The translations under genes and the position numbers were made by a program. A stretch of 64,000 nt of DNA from Flavobacterium sp. 83 (GTDB lineage: Bacteria; Bacteroidota; Bacteroidia; Flavobacteriales; Flavobacteriaceae): assembly GCF_000744835.1 (NCBI RefSeq), contig NZ_JQMS01000001.1, positions 2,170,001-2,234,000 on the forward strand. The letters are read 5' to 3'. Below the pieces are notes generated by a model. That model made no database searches. It saw nothing but the letters and a program-made list of their open reading frames with translations, and was not told the origin of the DNA. Every line of letters starts with the position of its first letter. Position 1 is the stretch's first letter. Positions 36,893 through 45,298 of the stretch are shown piece by piece.

Positions 36893-37780
36893 TTAATCAA
36901 ATAAATCCGAAGATAAATAACGATCGCCACGATCACAGATAATAGCAACAATAACTCCTGATTCTAAAGTCTCGGCAATTTTCAAGGCAGCCGCAACGGA
37001 ACCACCGCTGCTCATTCCTGCAAAAACACCTTCTTCAAGGGCTAAACGTTTGGTCATTTCTCGTGCTTCTTGTTCGGAGACTTCAATGATCGTATCTACT
37101 TTTGAGGCATCAAAAATTTTAGGTAAATATTCTTGAGGCCATTTCCTGATACCCGGGATTTGAGAACCATCACTTGGTTGCGCACCTACGATTTGAATTG
37201 TAGGGTTTTTCTCTTTTAGATAAGTAGAAGTTCCTATAATTGTTCCTGTAGTTCCCATTGCTGAAACGAAATGAGTTACTGTTCCCTCAGTGTCATTCCA
37301 TATTTCTGGGCCTGTTGTTTTGTAATGCGCTTTCCAGTTGTCATCATTTGCAAACTGATTCAACATGATATAACCACCTTCTGCAACTTTTTTGTCCGCG
37401 TAATCTCTAGACCCAATGATTCCAGTATCTGCAGGAGTTAAAATTACGGTGGCACCATAAGCACGCATGGTTTGGGTGCGTTCCTTGGTAGAATCTTCAG
37501 GTAGAATTAATTCAATTTCGATGTTAAATAATTGGGCTATCATCGCCAAGGCTATTCCGGTATTTCCACTGGTTGCTTCAATAAGTTTGTCCCCTTTTTT
37601 TATATCGCCTCTTTCCAGTGCGGATTTAATCATGTTGTAGGCCGCTCTGTCTTTTACGCTGCCACCAGGATTGTTTCCTTCGAGTTTTAATAAAAGTTTT
37701 ACGTTTTTATTTTTAACCAAATTTACAGTTTCCACCAAAGGCGTATTTCCAATCAGGTCTAATAATTTTTGTGGCTTCAT
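36893..37780 (-). CDS. cysM: Cysteine synthase (O-acetylserine sulfhydrylase B type)
   Basis: PLP enzyme that makes cysteine from O-acetylserine and sulfide or thiosulfate. The PLP Lys lies in NNPGGSVKDRAAYNMI, the cofactor-binding loop is ATSGNTGIALAM, and GMSSGGSVAAAL binds the phosphate. The length, 295 residues, is on the short side, as in CysM. The gene directly follows the serine acetyltransferase gene with 1 nt between, giving the two-step pathway from serine to cysteine in one operon. Confidence 0.93.
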   Translation of the reverse strand: MKPQKLLDLIGNTPLVETVNLVKNKNVKLLLKLEGNNPGGSVKDRAAYNMIKSALERGDIKKGDKLIEATSGNTGIALAMIAQLFNIEIELILPEDSTKERTQTMRAYGATVILTPADTGIIGSRDYADKKVAEGGYIMLNQFANDDNWKAHYKTTGPEIWNDTEGTVTHFVSAMGTTGTIIGTSTYLKEKNPTIQIVGAQPSDGSQIPGIRKWPQEYLPKIFDASKVDTIIEVSEQEAREMTKRLALEEGVFAGMSSGGSVAAALKIAETLESGVIVAIICDRGDRYLSSDLFD

Positions 37781-37781
37781 G

Positions 37782-38573
37782 CTAATTTATTTCTTTTATT
37801 TTTACTTCTGTAGTTGTAGTATTGAGTACCATCGATTTTGCAGGAATAGATTTAGTAACCCAAGCATTTCCTCCAATGATACTGTTTTTACCAATGACTG
37901 TTTCTCCACCTAGAATTGTTGCATTTGCATAAATACAAACATTTTTCTCCACGGTAGGATGTCTTTTTGAACTTTTCATATCCTTGCTTACGCTTAAGGC
38001 TCCTAATGTGACTCCTTGGTAAATTTTTACATATTTCTCAATTACAGTCGTTTCACCAATTACAATTCCGGTGGCATGATCGATAAAGAAAGGCGATGCT
38101 ATAGTTGCTCCTGCGTGAATGTCAGTTCCAGTAATGCGATGTGCGTATTCGCTCATTAATCTGGAGAAAAGCAATAGGTCTAGCAAATACAGTTCATGGC
38201 TTAGTCTGTATATGGCAATAGCGTAGAATCCGGGATATGCTAAATAGACTTCTTCGATACTATTTGAAGCAGGGTCGTTTTCTAAAATGTAAGCCGCATC
38301 TTGATTTAGTTTTTCAAAAACAATTGGTAAGCTTTCAAGGAATTTATCCCAACTAGAATCGCATAAAGCATGCGGTTTTTTACAAGCAATTGCTGAAATT
38401 TCTTTGAATTGTAATTCAAGTTCAGCTATACTTTCATCTAGAGGAGCATTAGCATCAAATAGCGTGTAGAATAATTTTTCAGTAAAGGCTTCTGTTTTTG
38501 TTTTTATTCCGTAGTTGATGGAAAAATGGCTTTTTAAGGCACTAATGTTTTTGATAATCAGATCTTTTGTCAC
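37782..38573 (-). CDS. cysE: Serine O-acetyltransferase
   Basis: Acetylates serine with acetyl-CoA to give O-acetylserine. A helical N-terminal region is followed by a left-handed beta-helix of hexapeptide repeats from about residue 150 (IHAGATIASPFFIDHATGIVIGETTVI), with the catalytic His and Asp in FIDHATG. The C-terminal VTKSIPAKSMVLNTTTTEV closes the coil. 263 residues, the EpsC/CysE group. It lies immediately upstream of cysM. The C-terminal tail ending in Ile-Asn could dock into the sulfhydrylase, but this is only by analogy. Confidence 0.93.
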   Translation of the reverse strand: MTKDLIIKNISALKSHFSINYGIKTKTEAFTEKLFYTLFDANAPLDESIAELELQFKEISAIACKKPHALCDSSWDKFLESLPIVFEKLNQDAAYILENDPASNSIEEVYLAYPGFYAIAIYRLSHELYLLDLLLFSRLMSEYAHRITGTDIHAGATIASPFFIDHATGIVIGETTVIEKYVKIYQGVTLGALSVSKDMKSSKRHPTVEKNVCIYANATILGGETVIGKNSIIGGNAWVTKSIPAKSMVLNTTTTEVKIKEIN

Positions 38574-38796
38574 GATTATAGGATTGAATTATTAATTTAA
38601 AAGCATAAAAGTAAGGCGTTTTTTAGAAACAGTGGTACTATTAATACAAAGAAATTAGCATATTGAATCAGAAAGTGATGTTTTTCTTGATTGATAACAT
38701 TTTAGGTAGATTCAAGAAAAAATATAACATTCATCGAGAGCCTTATTTACTGCTTTTTTCCTTGAGGAAAACTAAAATTTAAAATACTATTTTGAT

Positions 38797-40176
38797 TTAA
38801 TTTTTTGGAATAGTAAAAATAAAACTGGATCCATAAATCCCGTCAGATTCGATATGAATTTTTCCTGATTTTTCTTCAATTATTTTTTTTACAATCGACA
38901 GCCCGATCCCGGTACTTTCTTTTATATCCCGGGCTAAAATAGTTTGAAAAACACCAAATACTTTTTCATGGTATTTTTGAGATATTCCAGGGCCATTGTC
39001 TTTTATAGTAAATTGATGAAAATCAGATAGGGAAACATAGGTGCATTCTATTTTTCCAATAGGTTTGTCGTTGTGTTTTACCGCATTGCTTATTAAGTTA
39101 CTAAAAACCTTATATATTAATACTTTTTCAGTGCTTATAATAGGGAAATTATTGGTAATACTAGCTTCAAAATCTTTACTGGATACTTCGTTTTCAATTA
39201 TTTTTTCCAGCATTGTATGTAAATCGACTCTTTCTAATTCTATATTTGTTGTTCCAATTCGGGAATATTCCAGAATACCATTGATTAGGCTTTCCATCCT
39301 TAGAATTCTCCCTTGTAATAATTTTAAATTTGTGTTTGACTCTTCGGAAACATTTGTCAAATCTTCAATAATCCATTCTGAAAGACTGTAAATAGCTCTC
39401 AGGGGAGCTTTGAGGTCGTGAGAAACTATGTAAGCAAATTGATCTAATTCATCGTTCTTTTTTTTAAGGACGGACAAAGCGGTTTGTAATTTTTTTTCTT
39501 CTATTTTTCGGTGAATAATGTCGTGATTAAGGATTTTATTCTTATCAATTATTTTAAATAAGAATAGTGATGCTGTTAAAAACAGGAGTATTAATAAACT
39601 GGATTCCATTACTTCAAACAATAAAGAATTATCCCATGATTTTGCGTCAAAATCCATGCCATATACGGCAATGGTTTTTCCAGTAGCTTTGTCTTTTATG
39701 GGGATATAAGCGCTAACCCAAGTTCCCCATCTATCAGTAGAAGGTTCTGTGATAATGTCTTTTCCGTCATTAATGGCTTTGAAAGTAGGTTCGTCAGCTT
39801 CAGTATATTCTTGTCCTGGAGGGGAATAATTTTTAGAATTCTCTGGCTCCGAATCGACCATGAAATATATTTTTCCATTCTGCTTAGTGTATAGGTACGC
39901 AAATCTCGCTTTGTGATTAACACTAATTATTGCTTTCAGACTATTTTTTAGAGCTTGATATTCGGGTTTATTAATATCGGATAAATTTAATTCAAGTTTT
40001 TTTAAAGTTTCACTTGGTAAGGATACTTCAATTGATTTTGCAATTTGTAATACACTTTGAGCTCTATTATCTTTAAAACGTATCCAGGTAAAATAAAGAT
40101 AAATGATACCTAAAATGAAAATTATAAAAAAGACAGTTTTTTGTAGTAGAATTTTTTGTATTTCGTTTTTTTTCAT
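38797..40176 (-). CDS. Sensor histidine kinase with periplasmic sensor domain
   Basis: A roughly 459-residue membrane kinase. Two membrane segments (about residues 12-30 and 193-210) enclose a periplasmic domain of some 160 residues. Its segment RWGTWVSAYIPIKDKATGKTIAVYGMDFDA resembles Cache-type ligand-binding domains. The transmitter has the dimerisation box YIVSHDLKAPLRAIYSL with phospho-His253, and HATPase boxes NLISNAVKH, KDNGPGIS and STGIGLSIVKKII. No partner regulator is nearby. The start at MKKNEIQK (40176) is preferred over 40191. Confidence 0.86.
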   Translation of the reverse strand: MKKNEIQKILLQKTVFFIIFILGIIYLYFTWIRFKDNRAQSVLQIAKSIEVSLPSETLKKLELNLSDINKPEYQALKNSLKAIISVNHKARFAYLYTKQNGKIYFMVDSEPENSKNYSPPGQEYTEADEPTFKAINDGKDIITEPSTDRWGTWVSAYIPIKDKATGKTIAVYGMDFDAKSWDNSLLFEVMESSLLILLFLTASLFLFKIIDKNKILNHDIIHRKIEEKKLQTALSVLKKKNDELDQFAYIVSHDLKAPLRAIYSLSEWIIEDLTNVSEESNTNLKLLQGRILRMESLINGILEYSRIGTTNIELERVDLHTMLEKIIENEVSSKDFEASITNNFPIISTEKVLIYKVFSNLISNAVKHNDKPIGKIECTYVSLSDFHQFTIKDNGPGISQKYHEKVFGVFQTILARDIKESTGIGLSIVKKIIEEKSGKIHIESDGIYGSSFIFTIPKN

Positions 40177-40191
40177 AAAGGCTGAAATCAA

Positions 40192-40692
40192 AGTGATGGT
40201 ACTATGCTTTTATTTTTAATAGATAATGTTAAATGCAATTTAGTGAAGTAAATTAATTCTATTTAGTTATGCTTTCAAAAATAATAATTTTTATGACTTA
40301 GAGAGGATTTAATTTGTTTAATAATAATTGTGTTTTTTAATAATTAATTTTATCGGTCGGGGATAATTGGTTTTTGATTTTAATTTTCGTCAGTTCGATT
40401 TTCGATTTGAAAATTATATCGAGAACTAAAGAGTAGTATTAAAATAGATTGTCGATACACGTTACTTCGAGTGCAAAGCGCATTGAGAAGTTTTGGTTCG
40501 TTTTACCACAGAAAATAAACACTGCCATTGACGTTTTGTTAAAGATGGTTCTCGATACAAATTTTCTAAAAAAGCCAATCGCATTTTTAGAAAATTTACT
40601 TGAACTTACCTTTTGAATAATGGTATCCAACGGGTTTAATTTTCTTTATTTCTAATGTTTAGATTTTAATTCAGAAAAATAAAATCATTTGT
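40192..40692. other. Intergenic region of about 500 bp with inverted repeat
   Basis: No supportable gene. It contains two similar stretches with CGATACA (TTGTCGATACACG near 40450 and GTTCTCGATACAAA near 40550), a TTCGAGTGCAAAGCGCATTG motif, and a perfect 14-bp inverted repeat at 40559-40597. A 63-codon minus-strand frame over this region is made of repeat-like sequence and is not accepted as a gene. Confidence 0.6.
40559..40597. repeat. Perfect 14-bp inverted repeat
   Basis: AAATTTTCTAAAAA (40559-40572) and TTTTTAGAAAATTT (40584-40597) are exact complements with an 11-nt loop. It is preceded by TTCTCGATAC and followed by ACTTGAAC, of a kind I know as dispersed in flavobacteria. No T run follows that would suit a terminator. 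Confidence 0.6.
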
Positions 40693-40971
40693 TTAATAGT
40701 GTTTGTAAAAATAACCAACTATCATAAATATTCCATTTAGGATACCTATGCCAATAATATATCTTTGATAATTATTTCGTTTGTCAAGGTAATTTAAACT
40801 TATAATTCCTAGAAATAATAGCGAAGTAAAAATGGCGGGATACATCTTGAAAGCTGCATCAAAATCACCTTGCAGAAGAAGCAAAAAACCTCTCTGAAAA
40901 CCACAGCCTAAACACTCCACTCCAAAGAGTGTTTTGCTTAAACAAGGGAACATATATTTATCTAAATTCAA
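40693..40971 (-). CDS. DUF2752 membrane protein
   Basis: A 92-residue protein with the DUF2752 hallmark near the N-terminus (FPCLSKTLFGVECLGCGFQRGFLLLLQGD): two conserved cysteines in CLGCG and a following Arg. Two to three membrane helices follow. Members are small inner membrane proteins of unknown function. It is divergent from the Smr-containing gene pair. Confidence 0.85.
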   Translation of the reverse strand: MNLDKYMFPCLSKTLFGVECLGCGFQRGFLLLLQGDFDAAFKMYPAIFTSLLFLGIISLNYLDKRNNYQRYIIGIGILNGIFMIVGYFYKHY

Positions 40972-41045
40972 TGGTTTTTCTTTTTACAATTTTACAAAAA
41001 AATAAGAAACGGTTGAGATAATAAATGGGGCAATTTTAAATTCAT

Positions 41046-41053
41046 TACTTTTG
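41046..41053 (+). promoter_or_regulatory. -7 element upstream of the 60-residue membrane protein gene
   Basis: TACTTTTG is an exact TAnnTTTG 20 nt before the ATG at 41073. No TTTG was found at the right spacing upstream. Confidence 0.45.
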
Positions 41054-41072
41054 GAAACTGATATTTAAAGAG

Positions 41073-41255
41073 ATGAAAAAGTTTTTAATTCCCATAATGG
41101 TTATTGCGATCATTGTAGCTTTATATGAGCAAGTGAATGCAGAGAAAAATGTTTATGTAATGGTTGTTGCAATTGTTGTTTTTATGTTTGGAATGATGCA
41201 ATTGAGCGCTAAGACACCAAGTAAAAATCAAGATAACGAAGACGAAAATGTTTAA
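41073..41255 (+). CDS. Small membrane protein preceding the Smr gene
   Basis: A 60-residue protein with two hydrophobic segments (about residues 3-18 and 28-46) and a polar acidic tail (KTPSKNQDNEDENV). Its 3' end overlaps the start of the Smr-domain gene by 8 bp in a different frame, which argues that both are real and translated together. Function unknown; it might tether its partner at the membrane, which is a guess. Confidence 0.7.
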   Translation: MKKFLIPIMVIAIIVALYEQVNAEKNVYVMVVAIVVFMFGMMQLSAKTPSKNQDNEDENV

Positions 41256-41799
41256 AAAAGGAGATAAGGTTTCTGTGCTTGATGAAGCCATGAACGGAGT
41301 AGTATTATCTGTGAAAGACACACAGGTTACGATAGAAACTGAGGACGGATTTACGATGACATTTTTTGTCAATGAATTACTTAAAATAAACGATTCCAGT
41401 AATTTAATGGATTCTATTAGAAGAATTAATGTAGATGAAATTTCGAAAGAAAAAGAAATTCCTAAACCTAGAAGTTTTGTTAAAGAACGTAAAGATAAAC
41501 ACGAAACTACTGCTCCAGAGTTCGATTTACATATTGAAAAATTAGTCCCTAATAAACGCGGAATGTCTAATTATGATATTCTAACCTTGCAAACAGAAAC
41601 AGCAAAAAGGCACATTGAATTTGCCATTCGAAATCGCATCCCGAAGATTGTTTTTATACATGGTGTTGGTGAGGGAATCTTAAAAGCTGAGCTTGATTTT
41701 TTATTAGGTAGGTATGATAATATCGCTTTTCAAGAAGGTAATTATCAAAAATACGGTCAAGGTGCTACAGAGGTTTATATCAAACAAAGCACAAAATAA
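41248..41799 (+). CDS. Smr-domain protein with N-terminal DUF2027-like domain
   Basis: A 183-residue protein. The N-terminal third (KKGDKVSVLDEAMNGVVLSV) is a small beta-barrel as in DUF2027 proteins. The C-terminal half is a Smr domain: FDLHIEKLVPNKRGMSNYDIL, KIVFIHGVGEGILKAEL and the end GQGATEVYI. The DLH and HGxG motifs of Smr nucleases are present. Smr domains nick DNA or cleave RNA in several systems; the role of this stand-alone form is unknown. It overlaps the upstream small membrane gene and ends at a long terminator. Confidence 0.87.
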   Translation: MFKKGDKVSVLDEAMNGVVLSVKDTQVTIETEDGFTMTFFVNELLKINDSSNLMDSIRRINVDEISKEKEIPKPRSFVKERKDKHETTAPEFDLHIEKLVPNKRGMSNYDILTLQTETAKRHIEFAIRNRIPKIVFIHGVGEGILKAELDFLLGRYDNIAFQEGNYQKYGQGATEVYIKQSTK

Positions 41800-41825
41800 T
41801 ACCCGTTTTAGGTTTTTAAACCACA

Positions 41826-41889
41826 TAAAAAAGCGTCGAATTTAAGTCATTTTCTTCTGAAAATACACTTAAGTTCGACGCTTTTTTTT
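41826..41889. terminator. Long two-part terminator hairpin
   Basis: Arms 41831-41847 and 41864-41882 pair over about 17 bp with one G-U pair; the loop itself holds a short ATTTTC/GAAAAT pairing. A6 and T8 runs flank it. It separates the convergent Smr and lipoprotein genes. Confidence 0.9.
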
Positions 41890-41925
41890 GCCTGAAAAAT
41901 GCTGGTTTTAGACTGTTATTTGTCT

Positions 41926-42885
41926 TTAATTTGTTGTTAAAAGTTCTCCGTAAAGGTAGCTGTCTCCTAATTTAAAATCATTATTTCCTTTCTTCATAGT
42001 AACATTTTTAAGCACGATTGTATGTTTAAAACCAGTTCCAAAAGAGGTTGTAGTGACTTCAATAATTCCACTTACATTTGAAACTCCAGCCACAGCAATC
42101 CATTCTTCACTTATCGCAGGAGTTGTAGGAACTGTACTTGTACAAAAATAACTAGAGGTCAATAAACCTGAAAATAATCGATAGGTAAGCTTGTTTACAG
42201 TAGCGCTTATGAGTCCAGTTCTGGGAGTATTTAAAGGAGTAGCACTATTGACAATTAATGTAGGATCAATGTCTAATGTGAGTGCTTCACTACTGTTATT
42301 ATCATAAATTTGTTTTGATGTTGGGCATTGCTCTAATGTTTTATCAAACCCAAACGGCAATGAAGTTGCTGAAGTGACATAATCTCCAAACGCAAATGTT
42401 TCATACACCTGGGTACCACTACTTTTTGCAAAAGTGATGTTTTTGAAAACAATATTGTGGCTGTAACCTGTGATTTTGGTACTGTTATCAGTTGCATTTG
42501 TAGTTTTTACAGCAGTGGTAAAAATTTGAATTTTACCGGCAATGGCTGTCCATTGGTCCGTTACAATAGGTGTTGCTGGCGGTATAGATTCACAAATGGT
42601 AGGTGATGCAACCGTTCCGTCATAAAAACGATAGACAACTCTATTTGTAGTATTGATATCTAAAAGTACAGGGGTATCAACTAAGCTGGGTTCGTTTACA
42701 AACGAACTTTCAGGAATGTCAAGAAGCAATGATTCTTTTTCTTTAAGTTTATAGATAATATTGTTATTGGTAGTGCATTTTTGTGTTGTGGCAGTTGAGA
42801 AATCAATAGTTTCCAAAGTCAAATTTCCATCATCACAGCTGTTGAACAGCAATGCTAAAACCAATAGGCTTGCAACTCTTTTCAT
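41926..42885 (-). CDS. Lipoprotein with an internal duplication
   Basis: From MKRVASLLVLALLFNSCDD the protein has a lipoprotein signal (Cys17). The mature 300 residues consist of two similar halves: VVYRFYDGTVASPTICESIP...TPIVTDQWTAIAG in the first and LTYRLFSGLLTSSYFCTSTV...TPAISEEWIAVAG in the second. Each is followed by a HNIVFKNITFAK or HTIVLKNVTMKK segment and a phenylalanine-glycine-aspartate-like stretch. The fold is probably all-beta, located on the cell surface or in the periplasm. I do not recognise the family. The alternative start at 42936 lies 17 residues before the signal and is not preferred. Confidence 0.78.
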   Translation of the reverse strand: MKRVASLLVLALLFNSCDDGNLTLETIDFSTATTQKCTTNNNIIYKLKEKESLLLDIPESSFVNEPSLVDTPVLLDINTTNRVVYRFYDGTVASPTICESIPPATPIVTDQWTAIAGKIQIFTTAVKTTNATDNSTKITGYSHNIVFKNITFAKSSGTQVYETFAFGDYVTSATSLPFGFDKTLEQCPTSKQIYDNNSSEALTLDIDPTLIVNSATPLNTPRTGLISATVNKLTYRLFSGLLTSSYFCTSTVPTTPAISEEWIAVAGVSNVSGIIEVTTTSFGTGFKHTIVLKNVTMKKGNNDFKLGDSYLYGELLTTN

Positions 42886-43051
42886 ATTTTTAGTATTTGA
42901 AACAAAAATAGAATTTTTAATTTGTTCCAAATACATTCCTATCCAAAATCATTGAATTTAACAGCATTTTAGGCTTTTAATGATTTAAAAATTGCTTTAA
43001 ATGTTTTCTTGAATTGAAAATAAGCAAGAATTCAAAGCGAATAGAAATCAT

Positions 43052-43059
43052 TATCTTTG
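43052..43059 (+). promoter_or_regulatory. -7 element upstream of the EamA/RarD gene
   Basis: TATCTTTG is an exact TAnnTTTG, 20 nt before the ATG. The -33 element is not clear. Confidence 0.5.
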
Positions 43060-43078
43060 TGGCAATTTAATATGTAAT

Positions 43079-43999
43079 ATGAGACCCAACAAATTCTATT
43101 TAGCTGCTTTTTCTGCCTTTTTTGTATGGGGTTTTTTCAGTTTAGCGTTAAAACCATTGCATGATTATCCGTCTTTGGATATTTTATTTTACCGTGTTTT
43201 TTTTAGTGTGGTTACCATGTTATTGATCAATCTTTCTTTTAGAAAAAAAGTTTTAAAAAAGGATTGGAATCAATTCAAAAGTATGACTGCAAAACAAAAG
43301 AGAAGTGTTATTGTATTGACACTTGGAGGTGGCGTTTTTTTATCCTCAAACTGGTTTGTTTTCATTTATGTAATGAATCATATCAGTGTAAAAGCCGCTT
43401 CGTTAGCCTATTTAATATGTCCCATTTTAACCACAATATTTGCTTTTTTTATCTTGAAAGAAAAGCTGAGTAAATGGCAATGGTTTGCAGTAATGATAAG
43501 TGCTTTCAGTTGTGTTTTATTATCGTTCAATCATTTTGAAGATATTTTCTATAGCCTTATCACAGCAGCAACTTATGCGATGTATTTAGTGAGTCAACGA
43601 AAAAACAGCGAATTGGATAAATTCCTTGTTTTGACTATTCAGTTGGTTTTTACAGCCTTAATTTTGATTCCTTTTTATCCAAACTATAGTGGCGTATTAC
43701 CAACAGAATCACTATTCTATAGCTGTTTAGTATTCATTGTAGTTTGTTTTACGATTATTCCTTTGTTTTTAAATTTATATGCGCTCAAAGGGATTAATTC
43801 GTCGGCGGTAGGAATTATGATTTATATTAATCCAATTATTGGTTTTTTATTGGCCATATTTTATTACCATGAACAGGTAACTAATCTTCAATTGTTTTCT
43901 TATTTTCTTATTTTGGTTTCTATAGTAGTTTTTAATGAAAAGCTGATTTTTTCCAGAAAAGTACATGCCGAACCTACAGAAATAGAGGCTTTAAAATAA
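43079..43999 (+). CDS. rarD: EamA family permease, RarD type
   Basis: A 306-residue inner membrane protein with ten predicted membrane spans in two EamA halves. The opening YLAAFSAFFVWGFFSLALKPL and NWFVFIYVMNHISVKAASLAYLI are characteristic of the RarD (chloramphenicol-sensitive protein) branch of the drug/metabolite transporter family. The substrate is not known. It lies 16 nt upstream of the cysteine desulfurase gene on the same strand and probably shares its transcript. Confidence 0.88.
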   Translation: MRPNKFYLAAFSAFFVWGFFSLALKPLHDYPSLDILFYRVFFSVVTMLLINLSFRKKVLKKDWNQFKSMTAKQKRSVIVLTLGGGVFLSSNWFVFIYVMNHISVKAASLAYLICPILTTIFAFFILKEKLSKWQWFAVMISAFSCVLLSFNHFEDIFYSLITAATYAMYLVSQRKNSELDKFLVLTIQLVFTALILIPFYPNYSGVLPTESLFYSCLVFIVVCFTIIPLFLNLYALKGINSSAVGIMIYINPIIGFLLAIFYYHEQVTNLQLFSYFLILVSIVVFNEKLIFSRKVHAEPTEIEALK

Positions 44000-44015
44000 T
44001 TTATAATTTCAAAAA

Positions 44016-45140
44016 ATGAAAAAAGTATATCTCGATAACGCTTCTACAACGGCAATTCGCTCTGAAGTTATTCAAGAAATGACGAAAATAATGACGGAAG
44101 ATTATGGAAATCCTTCGTCAACACATAGTTTTGGCCGTAATGCCAAAAGTATTTTGGAACTGTCCCGAAAATCAATTGCAAAACAGTTGAATGGTACTGC
44201 GCAAGAAATAATTTTCACTTCCTGTGGTACCGAAGCCAATAATTGGATTCTTCGTTCGGCTGTTAAGGATTTGAAAGTTGAACGAATTATCACCAGTAAA
44301 ATAGAGCATCACGCCGTTTTATATTCGGTTTTAGCTTTGCAAAACGAATACGGGATTCAGGTTGATTATGTGGCTGTTAAACCAAATGGTGCAATTGACA
44401 TTACTAATTTAGTAGAACTGCTTTCTCAGGATAAGAAAACGTTGGTAAGCCTGATGCATGTGAATAACGAAACTGGAACTATCTTGGATTTAGATAAAGT
44501 TGGACTCATTTGCCAAGAACATAATGTCTTGTTTCATTCTGATACGGTACAGTCCGTAGGGAAAACAGTAATTGATTTACAAAAAACACCTGTTAATTTT
44601 ATTGTGGCCAGTGCCCATAAATTTCATGGTCCTAAAGGTGTTGGGTTTGCTTTTATTCGGAAAAACTCGGGTTTGCAACCTTTGTTTTTTGGTGGCGAAC
44701 AGGAAAAAGGATTGCGTGCAGGTACGGAAGCTTTGCACCAAATTGCGGGAATGGCAAAAGCGCTGGAACTTTCTTGCACTAACTTAGAAATGGAAAGAAA
44801 TCATATCACTGAATTGAAAAATTACTTGATTACCCAACTTGAAATTGAATTTCCTACTTTTGCAATCAATGGAAGTGCTGATGGATTTTACAATATATTG
44901 AATGTTTTATTACCTTTTTCTGTGGATAAAACGGCTATGATTTTATTCCATTTAGATATGAAAGGAATTGCAGTTTCACGCGGAAGTGCCTGTCAAAGCG
45001 GAAGTGTAAAACCTTCTCATGTATTAGCAGAAATGCTTTCGAATGAAGATTTGAAAAAACCAAGTTTGCGTATTTCTTTAAGTCATTATAACTCCAAAGC
45101 GGATATTGATTTGCTTATTGAAGCATTGAAAAGTATATAA
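44016..45140 (+). CDS. Cysteine desulfurase (NifS/IscS family)
   Basis: PLP enzyme that releases sulfur from cysteine as a persulfide for iron-sulfur clusters or other thio-compounds. The substrate-binding opening VYLDNASTTAIR, the PLP Lys in VASAHKFHGPKGVGF and the persulfide Cys in SRGSACQSGSVKPSH are all present. 374 residues, the NifS-like class I group. No iscU/iscA genes are adjacent; instead it follows the rarD-type permease gene. IscS or a NifS-like paralogue cannot be told apart here. Confidence 0.92.
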   Translation: MKKVYLDNASTTAIRSEVIQEMTKIMTEDYGNPSSTHSFGRNAKSILELSRKSIAKQLNGTAQEIIFTSCGTEANNWILRSAVKDLKVERIITSKIEHHAVLYSVLALQNEYGIQVDYVAVKPNGAIDITNLVELLSQDKKTLVSLMHVNNETGTILDLDKVGLICQEHNVLFHSDTVQSVGKTVIDLQKTPVNFIVASAHKFHGPKGVGFAFIRKNSGLQPLFFGGEQEKGLRAGTEALHQIAGMAKALELSCTNLEMERNHITELKNYLITQLEIEFPTFAINGSADGFYNILNVLLPFSVDKTAMILFHLDMKGIAVSRGSACQSGSVKPSHVLAEMLSNEDLKKPSLRISLSHYNSKADIDLLIEALKSI

Positions 45141-45172
45141 AAGCATTGCTTTATGTTATGAGGCTCCCTTTT

Positions 45173-45280
45173 TTGCGTGAGTGATGGTAGTGGAGCTCTT
45201 TTTCTAAAGGCTTTTTTGCCTTTAGAAAAAAGCGGGAACGTACAGCACGACCCGGAGTTTTTACGCAGGGGCACGCCCAA
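45173..45280. repeat. REP-like element, family B, copy 2
   Basis: Begins TTGCGTGAGTGATGGTAGTG and ends GTTTTTACGCAGGGGCACGC. The centre is a perfect 13-bp hairpin, TTTTTCTAAAGGC at 45199-45211 and its complement at 45218-45230. It lies at the convergent junction of the cysteine desulfurase and glycosyltransferase genes and could also help terminate transcription. Confidence 0.75.
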
Positions 45281-45298
45281 ATTGGAATTTTAAAGTTG

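Noticed and set aside
40439..40630. 63-codon minus-strand frame
   Set aside because: It lies in repeat-like sequence with an inverted repeat and has no family-like features.
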